Positions 6,759-14,663 of a stretch of DNA of 64,000 bases are shown piece after piece. The notes below the pieces were generated by a model that worked only from the letters and a program-made list of their open reading frames with translations, had not been told where the DNA came from and ran no database searches. The number at the start of each line of letters is the position of its first letter. Position 1 is the stretch's first letter. The DNA is from Tepidimonas alkaliphilus (lineage in GTDB: Bacteria; Pseudomonadota; Gammaproteobacteria; Burkholderiales; Burkholderiaceae_C). The position numbers and the translations under genes were made by a program. The stretch spans positions 1-64,000 of the forward strand of contig NZ_VJNB01000002.1 in assembly GCF_007556595.1 (NCBI RefSeq). Reading direction: 5' to 3'.

Positions 6759-6776
6759 TATCGCGCTTTCGCTATA
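6759..6776. promoter_or_regulatory. Toxin-antitoxin promoter/operator candidate
   Basis: TATCGCG (6759-6765), CTTT, CGCTATA (6770-6776) forms an inverted repeat with one mismatch. Read on the minus strand it contains TATAGC, a plausible -10, just before the toxin ATG at 6753. It lies between the integrase stop and the toxin start, where a HigA-type repressor would bind. Confidence 0.45.
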
Positions 6777-6779
6777 TTT

Positions 6780-8078
6780 TCACACCACCACGCGCAGCCG
6801 CTGGGCGGCATCCTCGGCGCTGGGCTGTTCGATCCCGGCCTGCTCCAGAATCCAGCTCTCGATCTTGGCGTGCCATTTCGCCAGCAAGTCCAGAGGCCTC
6901 ACGACGTAGTGCCGCTCCACAGTGCCGCTGGCCCGGTGCCCCATGAGCTGCGCCACTACGCCTACCGGCACTTCGACCCACTCGCTCAGGCTCTTGAAAC
7001 TGCGCCGCAGGCCGTGCAAGGTGACGGGCGGCACACCGGCCAGCCTGCAAACCCGGGCGGCGGCGTGATTCGGCGGCGCAATCGGGCCGTCGGTCTTGCC
7101 GCTCATGAAGACGTAGGGACCACGGCGGGGGAGACCCGCCAGCAGCATGGCCACGTAGGGCGTCAACGGGATCGTGCGCTCGCCCTCGACCTTGTCGCGG
7201 ATGGTCAGGCTCTTCCATTGGAATTCCACGTCCGACCAGCCCAGCCGCAGCAGCTCGCCGGGGCGCGCACCGGTCAGCAGCAGGGCCTGCAAGTAGGCGC
7301 TCACCACCGGGTCTTGCGTGCGCACGGCCTCAAACCATGGGCGCAGCTGCTCGCGCATCAGGGCGTCGCGCTTGGCCTTCGGGCTGCCCAGCGCCTCGCG
7401 GGCGCGCTTGCTCTTGGCGGGGTTGTCCTCCAGCAGGGCATGGCGGTAGTCCGGATGCGCGCGGCACCAGTTCAGGAACACCCCCAGCAGGCGCAGACAA
7501 AGCCGCGCCACGGTCGGGCGCTCTTTGGCGTGCTTGGCGGCCCAGAGTTCCACCGCTTCGGCGTCCAGTTGCGCCAGCGGGCGGTTCAGCAGCTCATACA
7601 GCGGCCCAGCGGCTAGGGTGCCCTTGCCACGGCGCACAGGGCCGCCACCGGCACGAGCGAGTTTGACGTGGTCGGCGTAGTGGCGCTCGCCCCAAACGCG
7701 GCGGCGTTCCTCGCAGTAGGCTTGCCACACGTCCAAGGCGCAGGCTTGGGCGGCCTGCTGACGTGCGCGCTCGGCTTCGCGCTGCTGCTGCTGGCGCTTG
7801 GCTTCCTCGCGCGGGTCAATGCCTTTGTCCACCAGCGCGGCCAGCTCGCGCGCTCGGGCGCGGGCGGCCTCGATCGTCCAGTGCGCAGGGTCGCCGATGG
7901 TGACGCGCAGCGTGCGGCGCTGCAGCTTCGATTCGAACACGTAGGCCTTTGCTCCGGCAGGCGTTGCGCGCAGCGCCAGCGTCGGCACCTCCGAGTCGCG
8001 CAGGAAGGCCTGAGCCTGCCCAGGCGGGCAGGTGAAAGCCGCCACGCGGCCAGCCGTCAATCGCACCCGTGTAGCCAT
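6780..8078 (-). CDS. int: P4-type tyrosine integrase
   Basis: A tyrosine recombinase of the P4/DUF4102 type, 432 residues from the ATG at 8078. The N-terminal arm-binding domain is visible (RLTAGRVAAFTCP, then KAYVFESKLQRRTLRVTIGD). The core-binding domain follows, then the catalytic domain with LLTGARPGELLRL (R272), LHGLRRSF (H355 and R358), MGHRASGTVERHY (H381, nucleophile Y391). All expected catalytic residues are present, so the enzyme looks active. The frame also offers starts at 8090 and 8129; 8078 fits the family's usual beginning (MATRVRLTAGRVAAF). It ends 27 bases before the toxin gene and reads away from the tRNA attachment site at 8254-8302. Confidence 0.93.
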   Translation of the reverse strand: MATRVRLTAGRVAAFTCPPGQAQAFLRDSEVPTLALRATPAGAKAYVFESKLQRRTLRVTIGDPAHWTIEAARARARELAALVDKGIDPREEAKRQQQQREAERARQQAAQACALDVWQAYCEERRRVWGERHYADHVKLARAGGGPVRRGKGTLAAGPLYELLNRPLAQLDAEAVELWAAKHAKERPTVARLCLRLLGVFLNWCRAHPDYRHALLEDNPAKSKRAREALGSPKAKRDALMREQLRPWFEAVRTQDPVVSAYLQALLLTGARPGELLRLGWSDVEFQWKSLTIRDKVEGERTIPLTPYVAMLLAGLPRRGPYVFMSGKTDGPIAPPNHAAARVCRLAGVPPVTLHGLRRSFKSLSEWVEVPVGVVAQLMGHRASGTVERHYVVRPLDLLAKWHAKIESWILEQAGIEQPSAEDAAQRLRVVV

Positions 8079-8136
8079 ATCGCACCCCATCCGCGAATCA
8101 GTCCGCAGGTCTTGCCATGTAGCCACCATGTAGCCA
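8067..8136. repeat. 11-bp direct repeats beside integrase, arm-site candidates
   Basis: CCATGTAGCCA occurs twice in perfect tandem (8115-8125, 8126-8136), and once more with one mismatch, CCGTGTAGCCA, at 8067-8077. They span the integrase start region, 118-187 bases from the attachment core. Short repeats in this position are typical arm-type sites for integrase or excisionase binding. That function is inferred. Confidence 0.5.
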
Positions 8137-8251
8137 GTTTTGCTGAAAAAGGCGGCAAACCGATCAACGCTTGCTGCAGTGCAGCATCTAGCAAGCCTTT
8201 GTTTTATCTGGATTGTATCAACAGTGAAGAATACAGGGGAACAGGGGTTGA

Positions 8252-8302
<51 letters not shown>

Positions 8303-8318
8303 AGATAATCAACGACTT

Positions 8319-8343
8319 AGCCCGCCGGTAAGCGGGCTTTTTT
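8319..8343 (+). terminator. Intrinsic terminator of the tRNA transcript
   Basis: AGCCCGC, loop CGGTAA, GCGGGCT followed by TTTTT, 17 bases after the CCA end. This is the native chromosomal terminator of the tRNA gene and marks chromosomal DNA to the right of the element. Confidence 0.85.
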
Positions 8344-8497
8344 GTGCTCAGTCGCGGCGGGGTCAGCACATCGACACTCGACGCTCTTGTGCGGGTATTG
8401 CCGCTCAGGGTGGCGCAGCGTTTTTTACTGGCGCTCGCTACGGTAGCCACCGGATCAACCGCCTGCGACAGCGCGCAGCGACGGCACCCGATCCACC
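8344..8497. other. Intergenic stretch between terminator and MFS gene
   Basis: I see no convincing gene or site here. A minus-strand open frame (8259-8528) runs across the tRNA fragment and the terminator and is spurious. The MFS gene ends at 8498. Confidence 0.5.
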
Positions 8498-9685
8498 TCA
8501 AGCCTCTTGCACTCCAGGCACCCACCACCGCAGCAAGGCTGCCGCGGCCAACGCGCAGCCGGCGGAAAAGCCGAACGCCGCCTGCACACCGATCTGCTCA
8601 TAGAGCCAACCGAAGGCAGCGGAAGCCGGCAGCAGCATCGCGCCGGCGGTCATGTTGAACCAGCCAAAGGCAGTGCCGCGCTGCTCGGGCGTGGCCAGAT
8701 CAGCCACCAGGGCCTTTTCAACGCCCTCGGTGGCGGCAAGGAACACGCCGTAGAAGGCAAACCACAACACCAGCCAAGCGCCCGTCGGCGAGGCCAGCCC
8801 CAGCACCAGGTAGAACAGCGCGTAGGCCCCGTAGCCGGCCAGCAGCAGCGCGCGGCGGCCGACGCGGTCTGACAGGCCCGACAGCGGCGCCGACAGCAGC
8901 ATCGCAATCGCCGACACCGCCGCCCACAGCAGCGGCACCTGCGCCTGCGGCACGCCGAGTTCGCTGGCGCGCAGCAGCAGGAACATGTTGGACGAATTGC
9001 CGAGCGTGAACAGCGCCACCACCGCGAGAAAGCGCCGGTAGCCCGGCGGCAGGCTCGCCCAGCCCGCGAGCGTCGGCCGCGGCGCCGATGACGCCACCGG
9101 CGCCGCAGCCGCCTGGGCTTCCGGCAGCGCCAGCGTCAACAGCACGCACAGCACGCCCGGCACGAGCGTCCACAGCAGCACGTCGCGCAGCGGCATGCCG
9201 GCGGCCAGCAGCCCGGCGGCCAGCAGCGGCCCCAGCACCGCGCCGGCGTTGTCCATGGCGCGGTGCACGCCGAAGGCCAGCCCGCGCCGATCCGGGCCGA
9301 CGCTGGCGGCCAGCAGCGCGTCGCGCGGTGAGGTGCGCAGCCCCTTGCCGACGCGGTCGGCGAAGCGGATCGCCAGCAGCGCCGGCCAGCTGGTCACCAG
9401 CGCAATCAGCGGTCGGCCCAACGCCGCCAGCGCATAGCCGATAACGATCCACGGCTTGCTGCGGCGCGTGCGGTCCACCGCCACGCCGGAGACGAGCTTG
9501 AGCAGCGCCGCAGTGGCCTCGGCGATACCCTCGATCAGGCCAAGCGCCTTCGGCCCGGCCATCAGCACCGAGGTGAGGAACAGCGGCACCAGCGGGTACA
9601 CCAGCTCCGAAGCGGTGTCGTTGACGAGGCTGATAAACCCGATCAGCCACACGGTGCGCGGCAGCGCGCGTAAAGCGTCAAGCAT
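8498..9685 (-). CDS. MFS transporter
   Basis: A 395-residue major facilitator with about 12 hydrophobic segments. It has the signature between helices 2 and 3 (SGVAVDRTRRSKPWIVIGYA), a second typical motif RFADRVGKGLRTSPRDALLA near residue 110, and a central charged loop near 195-215. The ATG at 9685 has GGAGG six bases upstream and overlaps the permease gene before it by 8 bases; a GTG directly before it (9688) is the alternative. The substrate is not evident. The shared operon with a Fur-family regulator and an ACR3-like permease suggests metal, metalloid or metallophore efflux. This is inference only. Confidence 0.8.
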   Translation of the reverse strand: MLDALRALPRTVWLIGFISLVNDTASELVYPLVPLFLTSVLMAGPKALGLIEGIAEATAALLKLVSGVAVDRTRRSKPWIVIGYALAALGRPLIALVTSWPALLAIRFADRVGKGLRTSPRDALLAASVGPDRRGLAFGVHRAMDNAGAVLGPLLAAGLLAAGMPLRDVLLWTLVPGVLCVLLTLALPEAQAAAAPVASSAPRPTLAGWASLPPGYRRFLAVVALFTLGNSSNMFLLLRASELGVPQAQVPLLWAAVSAIAMLLSAPLSGLSDRVGRRALLLAGYGAYALFYLVLGLASPTGAWLVLWFAFYGVFLAATEGVEKALVADLATPEQRGTAFGWFNMTAGAMLLPASAAFGWLYEQIGVQAAFGFSAGCALAAAALLRWWVPGVQEA

Positions 9686-10640
9686 CACCGTCCTCCCGCC
9701 ACAGGCGCGGCGCCAGCGCCACGTAGGCCACCATGCCCAGCAGCTCCACCAGCGACTGCGCCACGATCACCACCGCCACCGCCTCCCAGCCCGGCGGCAG
9801 GGCCAGCGCCAGCGGCAGCACGACGAACGAGTTGCGCGTGCCAAGGCTGAAGGCGAGCGTGCGCCCCTGCGCCGGCGGCAGACCATGCCAGCGCGCCAAC
9901 CCCCAAGCCAACGCGAGCGCCCCCGCCAGATAAAGCGCAAACAGTGGCAGCACCTGCGTGACTGCGTCCCACGCCTGCCCTACAGCCGCCACATGCGCAT
10001 AGGCGATCAGCCCCACCACCAGCGTCAGCAGCGGCACCGGCCACCAAGCCAACCGCTCGCGCACGCGCTGCCAGCGCGGCGCGCGCTTGGCGCGCCACTC
10101 CAGCACCGCGGCCAGCGCCAGCGGCGCGAGCACCAGCGCCACCGCCGGCAGCAGATCCGCCCACGACCAACCGGCCAGCGCCTGCGCGTCGGCCATCACC
10201 GCGAGGTAGGCCGGCAGCAGCGCCAGCTGCACGACAAGGTTCAGTGGCGTGACAGCGATCGCGCGCACGGCGTCGCCGCGACCCAGCTGCGTGAAGGTGA
10301 TGAACCAGTCCGTGCACGGCACCAGCAGCACCAGCAGCACCCCGAGCCGCTGCGCGCCGTGCAGGTCGAACGCCGCCACCAGCGCCCAGGCGAGGAGCGG
10401 CGCCGCGACGAAGTTGCCCAGCAGCACCGCGCGCGCGAAGCGCGTGTCGCGCCACGCGCGGCGCACGTGCAGCAGCGGGATCTGCGCGAACGTGGCCAGC
10501 AGCAGCAGCGCCAACGCGGGCCACAACGCGCTTTGCGCCACCGCGGCCAGCTGCGGTGCGCGCTCAGCGGCCAGCCAACCCAGCGCGATCGCCAGCCCAT
10601 ACAGGACAACCTGGTGGCGCTCCAAAGCCAGCCGACTCAC
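9678..10640 (-). CDS. ACR3/bile acid:sodium symporter-family permease
   Basis: A 320-residue membrane protein with about ten hydrophobic segments. The core VLLVLLVPCTDWFITFTQLG (about residues 100-119) holds the PCTDW cysteine motif typical of ACR3-type arsenite permeases; AFSLGTRNSFVVLPLALALP matches the second conserved helix of the wider bile-acid/sodium symporter superfamily. No ATG fits. A GTG at 10640 overlaps the stop of the Fur-family gene (GTGA) and gives a natural start. Arsenite or another oxyanion is a possible cargo, but the pairing with a Fur-type repressor and a TonB receptor is not the usual ars layout. Confidence 0.75.
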   Translation of the reverse strand: MSRLALERHQVVLYGLAIALGWLAAERAPQLAAVAQSALWPALALLLLATFAQIPLLHVRRAWRDTRFARAVLLGNFVAAPLLAWALVAAFDLHGAQRLGVLLVLLVPCTDWFITFTQLGRGDAVRAIAVTPLNLVVQLALLPAYLAVMADAQALAGWSWADLLPAVALVLAPLALAAVLEWRAKRAPRWQRVRERLAWWPVPLLTLVVGLIAYAHVAAVGQAWDAVTQVLPLFALYLAGALALAWGLARWHGLPPAQGRTLAFSLGTRNSFVVLPLALALPPGWEAVAVVIVAQSLVELLGMVAYVALAPRLWREDGDA

Positions 10641-11038
10641 GGCAACCGGGCTCCCGCACAATCCGCGCAGCGGCCATACAGCACCACGTCGTGCGCCTCC
10701 ACCCGAAAGCCCGCCGGCGCCCAATCTTGCAAAGACCCCGGGCAATAGTCCAACTCAAACACGCGGCCGCAGCCGCGACATCGAAAGTGATGGCGGTGGC
10801 CGTGCGCCGCCCACTGGAAGCGCGCCGGCTCGCCAGGCAGCTCGACCCGCTGCACCATCCCCTGGTCCAGCAAGCGGCGCAACAAACGGTACACCGTCGC
10901 CAGGCCCAAGCCGGGCACTTCCGCGCGCGCTGCGGCCAGCAACTCGGCGGGCAGCAAGGGATGGGGGCTGACGCGCAACACCCGCAGCACCGCCCGCCGC
11001 TGGCGGGTCTCGCGCTCGGCAACTGGGAGATCCGACAT
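10637..11038 (-). CDS. Fur-family metalloregulator (Fur/Zur-like)
   Basis: A 133-residue regulator. The winged-helix half is clear (RAVLRVLRVSPHPLLPAELL, then LGLATVYRLLRRLLDQGMVQ, about residues 15-65). The metal-binding half has HGHRHHFRCRGCGRVFELDY and a second pair CADC near the C-terminus; the two CxxC pairs form the structural zinc site and the histidines the sensing site. The ATG at 11038 gives the normal family length; the open frame extends far upstream without support. It heads an operon with the permease and MFS genes and faces the TonB receptor, so it probably controls both. Metal specificity cannot be read off. Confidence 0.85.
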   Translation of the reverse strand: MSDLPVAERETRQRRAVLRVLRVSPHPLLPAELLAAARAEVPGLGLATVYRLLRRLLDQGMVQRVELPGEPARFQWAAHGHRHHFRCRGCGRVFELDYCPGSLQDWAPAGFRVEAHDVVLYGRCADCAGARLP

Positions 11039-11123
11039 GACATGAAGCAACCACAACGCAGCCAGGCCCAAGCATAGCGGGTGGCTTGCTTCGGCGGTGT
11101 CAGCTCGGTGAACCTCTCTTATC

Positions 11124-11145
11124 GAGAATGATTTCTCATGATCAT
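11124..11145. promoter_or_regulatory. Candidate Fur-family operator between divergent genes
   Basis: GAGAATGATTTCTC (11124-11137) is an inverted repeat (GAGAA/TTCTC) followed by palindromic ATGATCAT (11138-11145), in an AT-rich patch between the regulator and the TonB receptor. It resembles half-sites of Fur boxes (GATAATGAT) but only partly fits the full consensus. Confidence 0.5.
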
Positions 11146-11207
11146 CTAAAATCATGTCCCGATGATTGGATACCCGAGCGGGTAAAGCGATTTGGAGGCT
11201 GCACGCT

Positions 11208-13304
11208 ATGCTTCGTTGTCCCCCCTTGGCCTTCAGCTTGGCCCCACGGCGCCTGCGCCAAGTCGCGCTGGCGGCAAGCGCCTGGATTGCGGCCAGCGCC
11301 GCCGCAGCCATGGAAGCCGATCTGCCCACCGTGCAGGTTAGCGCCGAGGCTGACATGCCCGACGCGGGCACGCAAGCCCTTGACCTCGACGCCGCCCAGC
11401 GCCGCCTGGCGCGCGACATGCAAGACCTGCTGCGCGGCGAGCCGGCGGTGCAAAGCGGCACCGGCACCCGTAACGGGCAAAAAATCTTTTTGCGTGGCTT
11501 GGATGATGTCAACGTCCTCGTGCAGCTCGACGGCGCGCGTCAAGGCGCCAACCTGTTGCACCACCAGGCCCGCGTCGGCGTCGATCCTTTTTTGCTCAAG
11601 CGCGTGCGCCTGACCACCGGCCCTGCGCCGGCCGACGCCGGGCCGGCCGCCCTGGGCGGCGCCATCGCATTTGAGACGGTCGATGCGCACGACCTGCTGC
11701 GCCCTGGCCAACGCCACGGCGCACGGCTGGCGGCGCTTGGCGACAGCGCCGACCGGACGCGAGGCATTCTTGGCAGCGCCTGGACCGTCACCGACCAAGG
11801 CTTGGGGCTGCTGGCCTACACCCGGCGCGAGCTCAGCGACCGCATCCGCGCTGGCAACGGGTCACGCCTGCCCGGCACCGAAGGCGATCTCACCACGGCC
11901 CTGTTGAAAGCCACCGTGTTGGAGGCCGACGGCCACACGTTGCGGCTGAGCTGGGAGCGCTGGCGCAACGACGGCGGCTACTTTCGCGCCAACTTTCCTT
12001 GGGACAGCAACAACGCCATCCAGGCTTGGGACGACCAGCGCCAGCAGCGCGATACGTTCAGCGTGCGGCACCGCTATCAGGATCGCGCGCGCGGCTGGCT
12101 CGACGTGCAAACCTCCCTCTACCACAACCTGAGCCGCTTGGAGCTGTGGGGCCGGCCGCCGCTGGCGGCGACGCTCGGTGACGATTGGCGCACCCGCAGC
12201 TTGGGGTGGGACGTGCGCAACACCGCACGATGGAGCCTCGGGGGCTGGCTGCACGAGCTCACCGTCGGCGTGGATCGCTTTGACGACCGCAACCAGGCTT
12301 CGGGCTGGGCCATCCCGACCCTGCGCGAAAGCGCGCGCAACACCGGCGTTTACGTCCAGGATCGGGTGGACGGCGGCGCGCTGCGGCTGTCGTTCGGCGC
12401 GCGCTGGGATCGTTGGCACACCACCTACGCCAACGGCTACGGCGTCCGCGGGCAGCGCACCTCACCCAACGCCAGCCTGGAGTGGGACGTCGCCCCAACC
12501 GACCCCGCCCGCGGCGACACCTGGACGCTGTTTGCCGGCGTGGGCGAAAGCGTGCGCGGCGCCAAGTTGAACCAGGCCGCTTGGCTGACCAAATATTTTC
12601 TGCCGCCCCGCTACACCACCCCGCGCCCGTTCATCCTCGGGCGCGATGGAGTGCTGCGGCCTGAAGTGGCCCGCCAGCAGCAGGCGGGCTTGCGGGTGCA
12701 TACCCATGGCCTCTGGACAGCGGGCGACCACGCCGGCCTGCAAGTGCAGCGTTATCGGATCCGCTTGCGGGATTACCAAATCATCCCGGGCGAAGGCCCC
12801 ACCGCGCCCACCGACCGCATCGTCAACGCGCCGGGTGACATCGTCAGCCAAGGCTGGGAGCTGCGCGCCCACTGGGGCAACGCCCGCTGGCACGTCGAAG
12901 GGAGTTGGTCGCGCCCGCGCGTGCGCAATTACGACGGGCAGCCGCTGGACACCACCGGCGAGTCGGCGCGGGTGGGCGTCTCCACCGGGCCGCGGCTGAC
13001 GCTGGACGTGCAGCACCGCTGGAGTGAGGCGTGGACGTTGGGCTACCAGCTCACCGCGGTGGGGCGGCTGCGCGAGGCGCCTGCGGGCCGCCCGCCCAAG
13101 CCGGGCTACGCCGTGCATGGGCTGCAAGCGATCTGGCAGCCGCACGCCGATGGACGTTTTCGCTTGACGCTGGCCGTGGACAACCTGACCGACAAACTCT
13201 ACGCCGAACACGCCTCGGTGCGGTTGCGCCTGCCCGATGGACGGGAAACCGCCATGCCGGAGCCTGGGCGCAGCGTGCGCGTGCTGGCGGATTGGCGTTT
13301 TTAG
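11208..13304 (+). CDS. TonB-dependent outer-membrane receptor
   Basis: A 698-residue receptor. It has a signal peptide (ending around ASAAAAMEADLP), an N-terminal plug domain with RNGQKIFLRGLDDVNVLVQL and DGARQGANLLHHQARVGVDP, and a long beta-barrel of aromatic-alternating strands ending LADWRF with terminal Phe. The start ATG at 11208 has GGAGG about nine bases upstream; a TTG at 11166 is unlikely. The plug resembles haem/siderophore receptors, but I do not see the FRAP and NPDL haem motifs. It is divergent from a Fur-family gene with an operator-like repeat between them, so metal-controlled uptake of a metal complex is inferred. Confidence 0.85.
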   Translation: MLRCPPLAFSLAPRRLRQVALAASAWIAASAAAAMEADLPTVQVSAEADMPDAGTQALDLDAAQRRLARDMQDLLRGEPAVQSGTGTRNGQKIFLRGLDDVNVLVQLDGARQGANLLHHQARVGVDPFLLKRVRLTTGPAPADAGPAALGGAIAFETVDAHDLLRPGQRHGARLAALGDSADRTRGILGSAWTVTDQGLGLLAYTRRELSDRIRAGNGSRLPGTEGDLTTALLKATVLEADGHTLRLSWERWRNDGGYFRANFPWDSNNAIQAWDDQRQQRDTFSVRHRYQDRARGWLDVQTSLYHNLSRLELWGRPPLAATLGDDWRTRSLGWDVRNTARWSLGGWLHELTVGVDRFDDRNQASGWAIPTLRESARNTGVYVQDRVDGGALRLSFGARWDRWHTTYANGYGVRGQRTSPNASLEWDVAPTDPARGDTWTLFAGVGESVRGAKLNQAAWLTKYFLPPRYTTPRPFILGRDGVLRPEVARQQQAGLRVHTHGLWTAGDHAGLQVQRYRIRLRDYQIIPGEGPTAPTDRIVNAPGDIVSQGWELRAHWGNARWHVEGSWSRPRVRNYDGQPLDTTGESARVGVSTGPRLTLDVQHRWSEAWTLGYQLTAVGRLREAPAGRPPKPGYAVHGLQAIWQPHADGRFRLTLAVDNLTDKLYAEHASVRLRLPDGRETAMPEPGRSVRVLADWRF

Positions 13305-13352
13305 GGCCGTGCAAGCGGTCGGGCAGGACGGCTTTCGAACGTTGCCGGCCCT

Positions 13353-14642
13353 TCACGCCAAATACTGAAACAGCGACAAACGCTGAATCTGCGCATACGA
13401 CGACAGCCCAGCCTGATAGGCCAGCTGCTGCGTCTGAAAACGCGAAATGGCTTCCACCATGTCGAGGTCGGTGAGTTCGGACTGCTGGGCGATGTGGTAG
13501 TCCTCGCGCGCCTTCAGCGCCGCCTGCACCGCATCGGCGCGGTTGAGCCAGTCGCCCAGCTGGCCGCGTGCCGTCAGCAGCCGATCCAGTCGCGCGCCCA
13601 GCTGGCGGTGCACCACCGCCAGCTCTTGCGTCAAATCGTCGCCCGACTCGGTGCGCAACGCGCCGATGGCCCGATCCAGCGTCTCCCAGATATCGGTATC
13701 GACGGTGGGGGTCACGGTGAAGGTATCGCCGTTGGCCGGTGTGCCGCGCAGGCGCACCGTGAGCCCTTCAAAGGTCAACTCGGTGATGTCGCCGCTGGTG
13801 TTGACCGCAACGGGGCTGACGGGGCCAAACGGCGCGCCGGTCTTGTCGGTGCCGCTGACGCTCCACGTGCCGCCGCTGTAGCTTAAGGTGTATAAGCCAA
13901 GATCATTGGTGCTGTCATCGAGCGTGAACACCTGAGTGGTGTTCAGCGCCGTCAGGCTGTTGACCTGCACCTCCACCCCGCGCGCGCTGCCGCTGTTGCC
14001 GCTGCCCGCCGCGACAATGGCCGCGGCGGTCTCGCGGATGCGCCCGGCAAACACAGGGTAGCCGTCGATGACCATCGGCAGCGCGGTGTCGGTCGGGGCG
14101 GACTGGCCGCGCAGCATTTGCTTTTGCACCTCGCGCCCGTCCGGGCCGTAGGTGGTCGCCGCCGGCGCGGTGATGAGCTCGCGAAACGGCCGCCCCAGCG
14201 CGTTGGTGACGCCTTGTCCCATGAACAGCGGGCGTCCATAGGTATCCTGCGTGTTGGCCAAGGCCACGATGCGCTCGCGCAAACCCTCCAGCTCATCGGC
14301 GATCGTGCGGCGATCCGCGGGGGTCAACGCTCCGTTGCCACCTTGCACGATCAATTCTTTGACCCGGTGGTAAAGATCGTTGATGGTGCCCAAGGTGCTT
14401 TCCGCAAGCTCGATGTTGCGCCGCGCCGCCTCCAGGGCGCGCTGGTCGGATTGGATGCGCTGCATGCGCGCCTGCTCGCGTTCGGCCAGCGCGGCGGCAG
14501 CTGGATCGTCGCTGATGCGGCGCACGCGCTTGCCGGAGGAGAGCTGATCCTGCAGCTCCGCCAGCTGCGCACCGCGCTGCTGCAGGCGGTCGATGGTGCG
14601 GTCGTAGCTGTAGGCGGTGGCCACGCGATACACGGTGCTCAT
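13353..14642 (-). CDS. flgL: Flagellar hook-filament junction protein FlgL (HAP3)
   Basis: A 429-residue protein with the flagellin-like N-terminus (YDRTIDRLQQRGAQLAELQD, then LSSGKRVRRISDDPAAAALA) and C-terminus (VEAISRFQTQQLAYQAGLSS, then LSLFQYLA). These coiled ends are what flagellins and FlgL use for assembly. The middle (about residues 190-320) is a variable surface domain. FlgL joins the hook to the filament with FlgK, and FlgN is its export chaperone. The ATG at 14642 has AAGGAG just upstream. It is the last gene of the flgB-flgL run and converges with the TonB receptor gene 48 bases away. Confidence 0.95.
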   Translation of the reverse strand: MSTVYRVATAYSYDRTIDRLQQRGAQLAELQDQLSSGKRVRRISDDPAAAALAEREQARMQRIQSDQRALEAARRNIELAESTLGTINDLYHRVKELIVQGGNGALTPADRRTIADELEGLRERIVALANTQDTYGRPLFMGQGVTNALGRPFRELITAPAATTYGPDGREVQKQMLRGQSAPTDTALPMVIDGYPVFAGRIRETAAAIVAAGSGNSGSARGVEVQVNSLTALNTTQVFTLDDSTNDLGLYTLSYSGGTWSVSGTDKTGAPFGPVSPVAVNTSGDITELTFEGLTVRLRGTPANGDTFTVTPTVDTDIWETLDRAIGALRTESGDDLTQELAVVHRQLGARLDRLLTARGQLGDWLNRADAVQAALKAREDYHIAQQSELTDLDMVEAISRFQTQQLAYQAGLSSYAQIQRLSLFQYLA

Positions 14643-14663
14643 GGCGCGCTCCTTTCAAGCCCG

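Noticed and set aside
11166-11207. Longer TonB receptor start at TTG 11166
   Set aside because: It adds a charged stretch before the signal peptide and has no ribosome-binding site; ATG 11208 has GGAGG.
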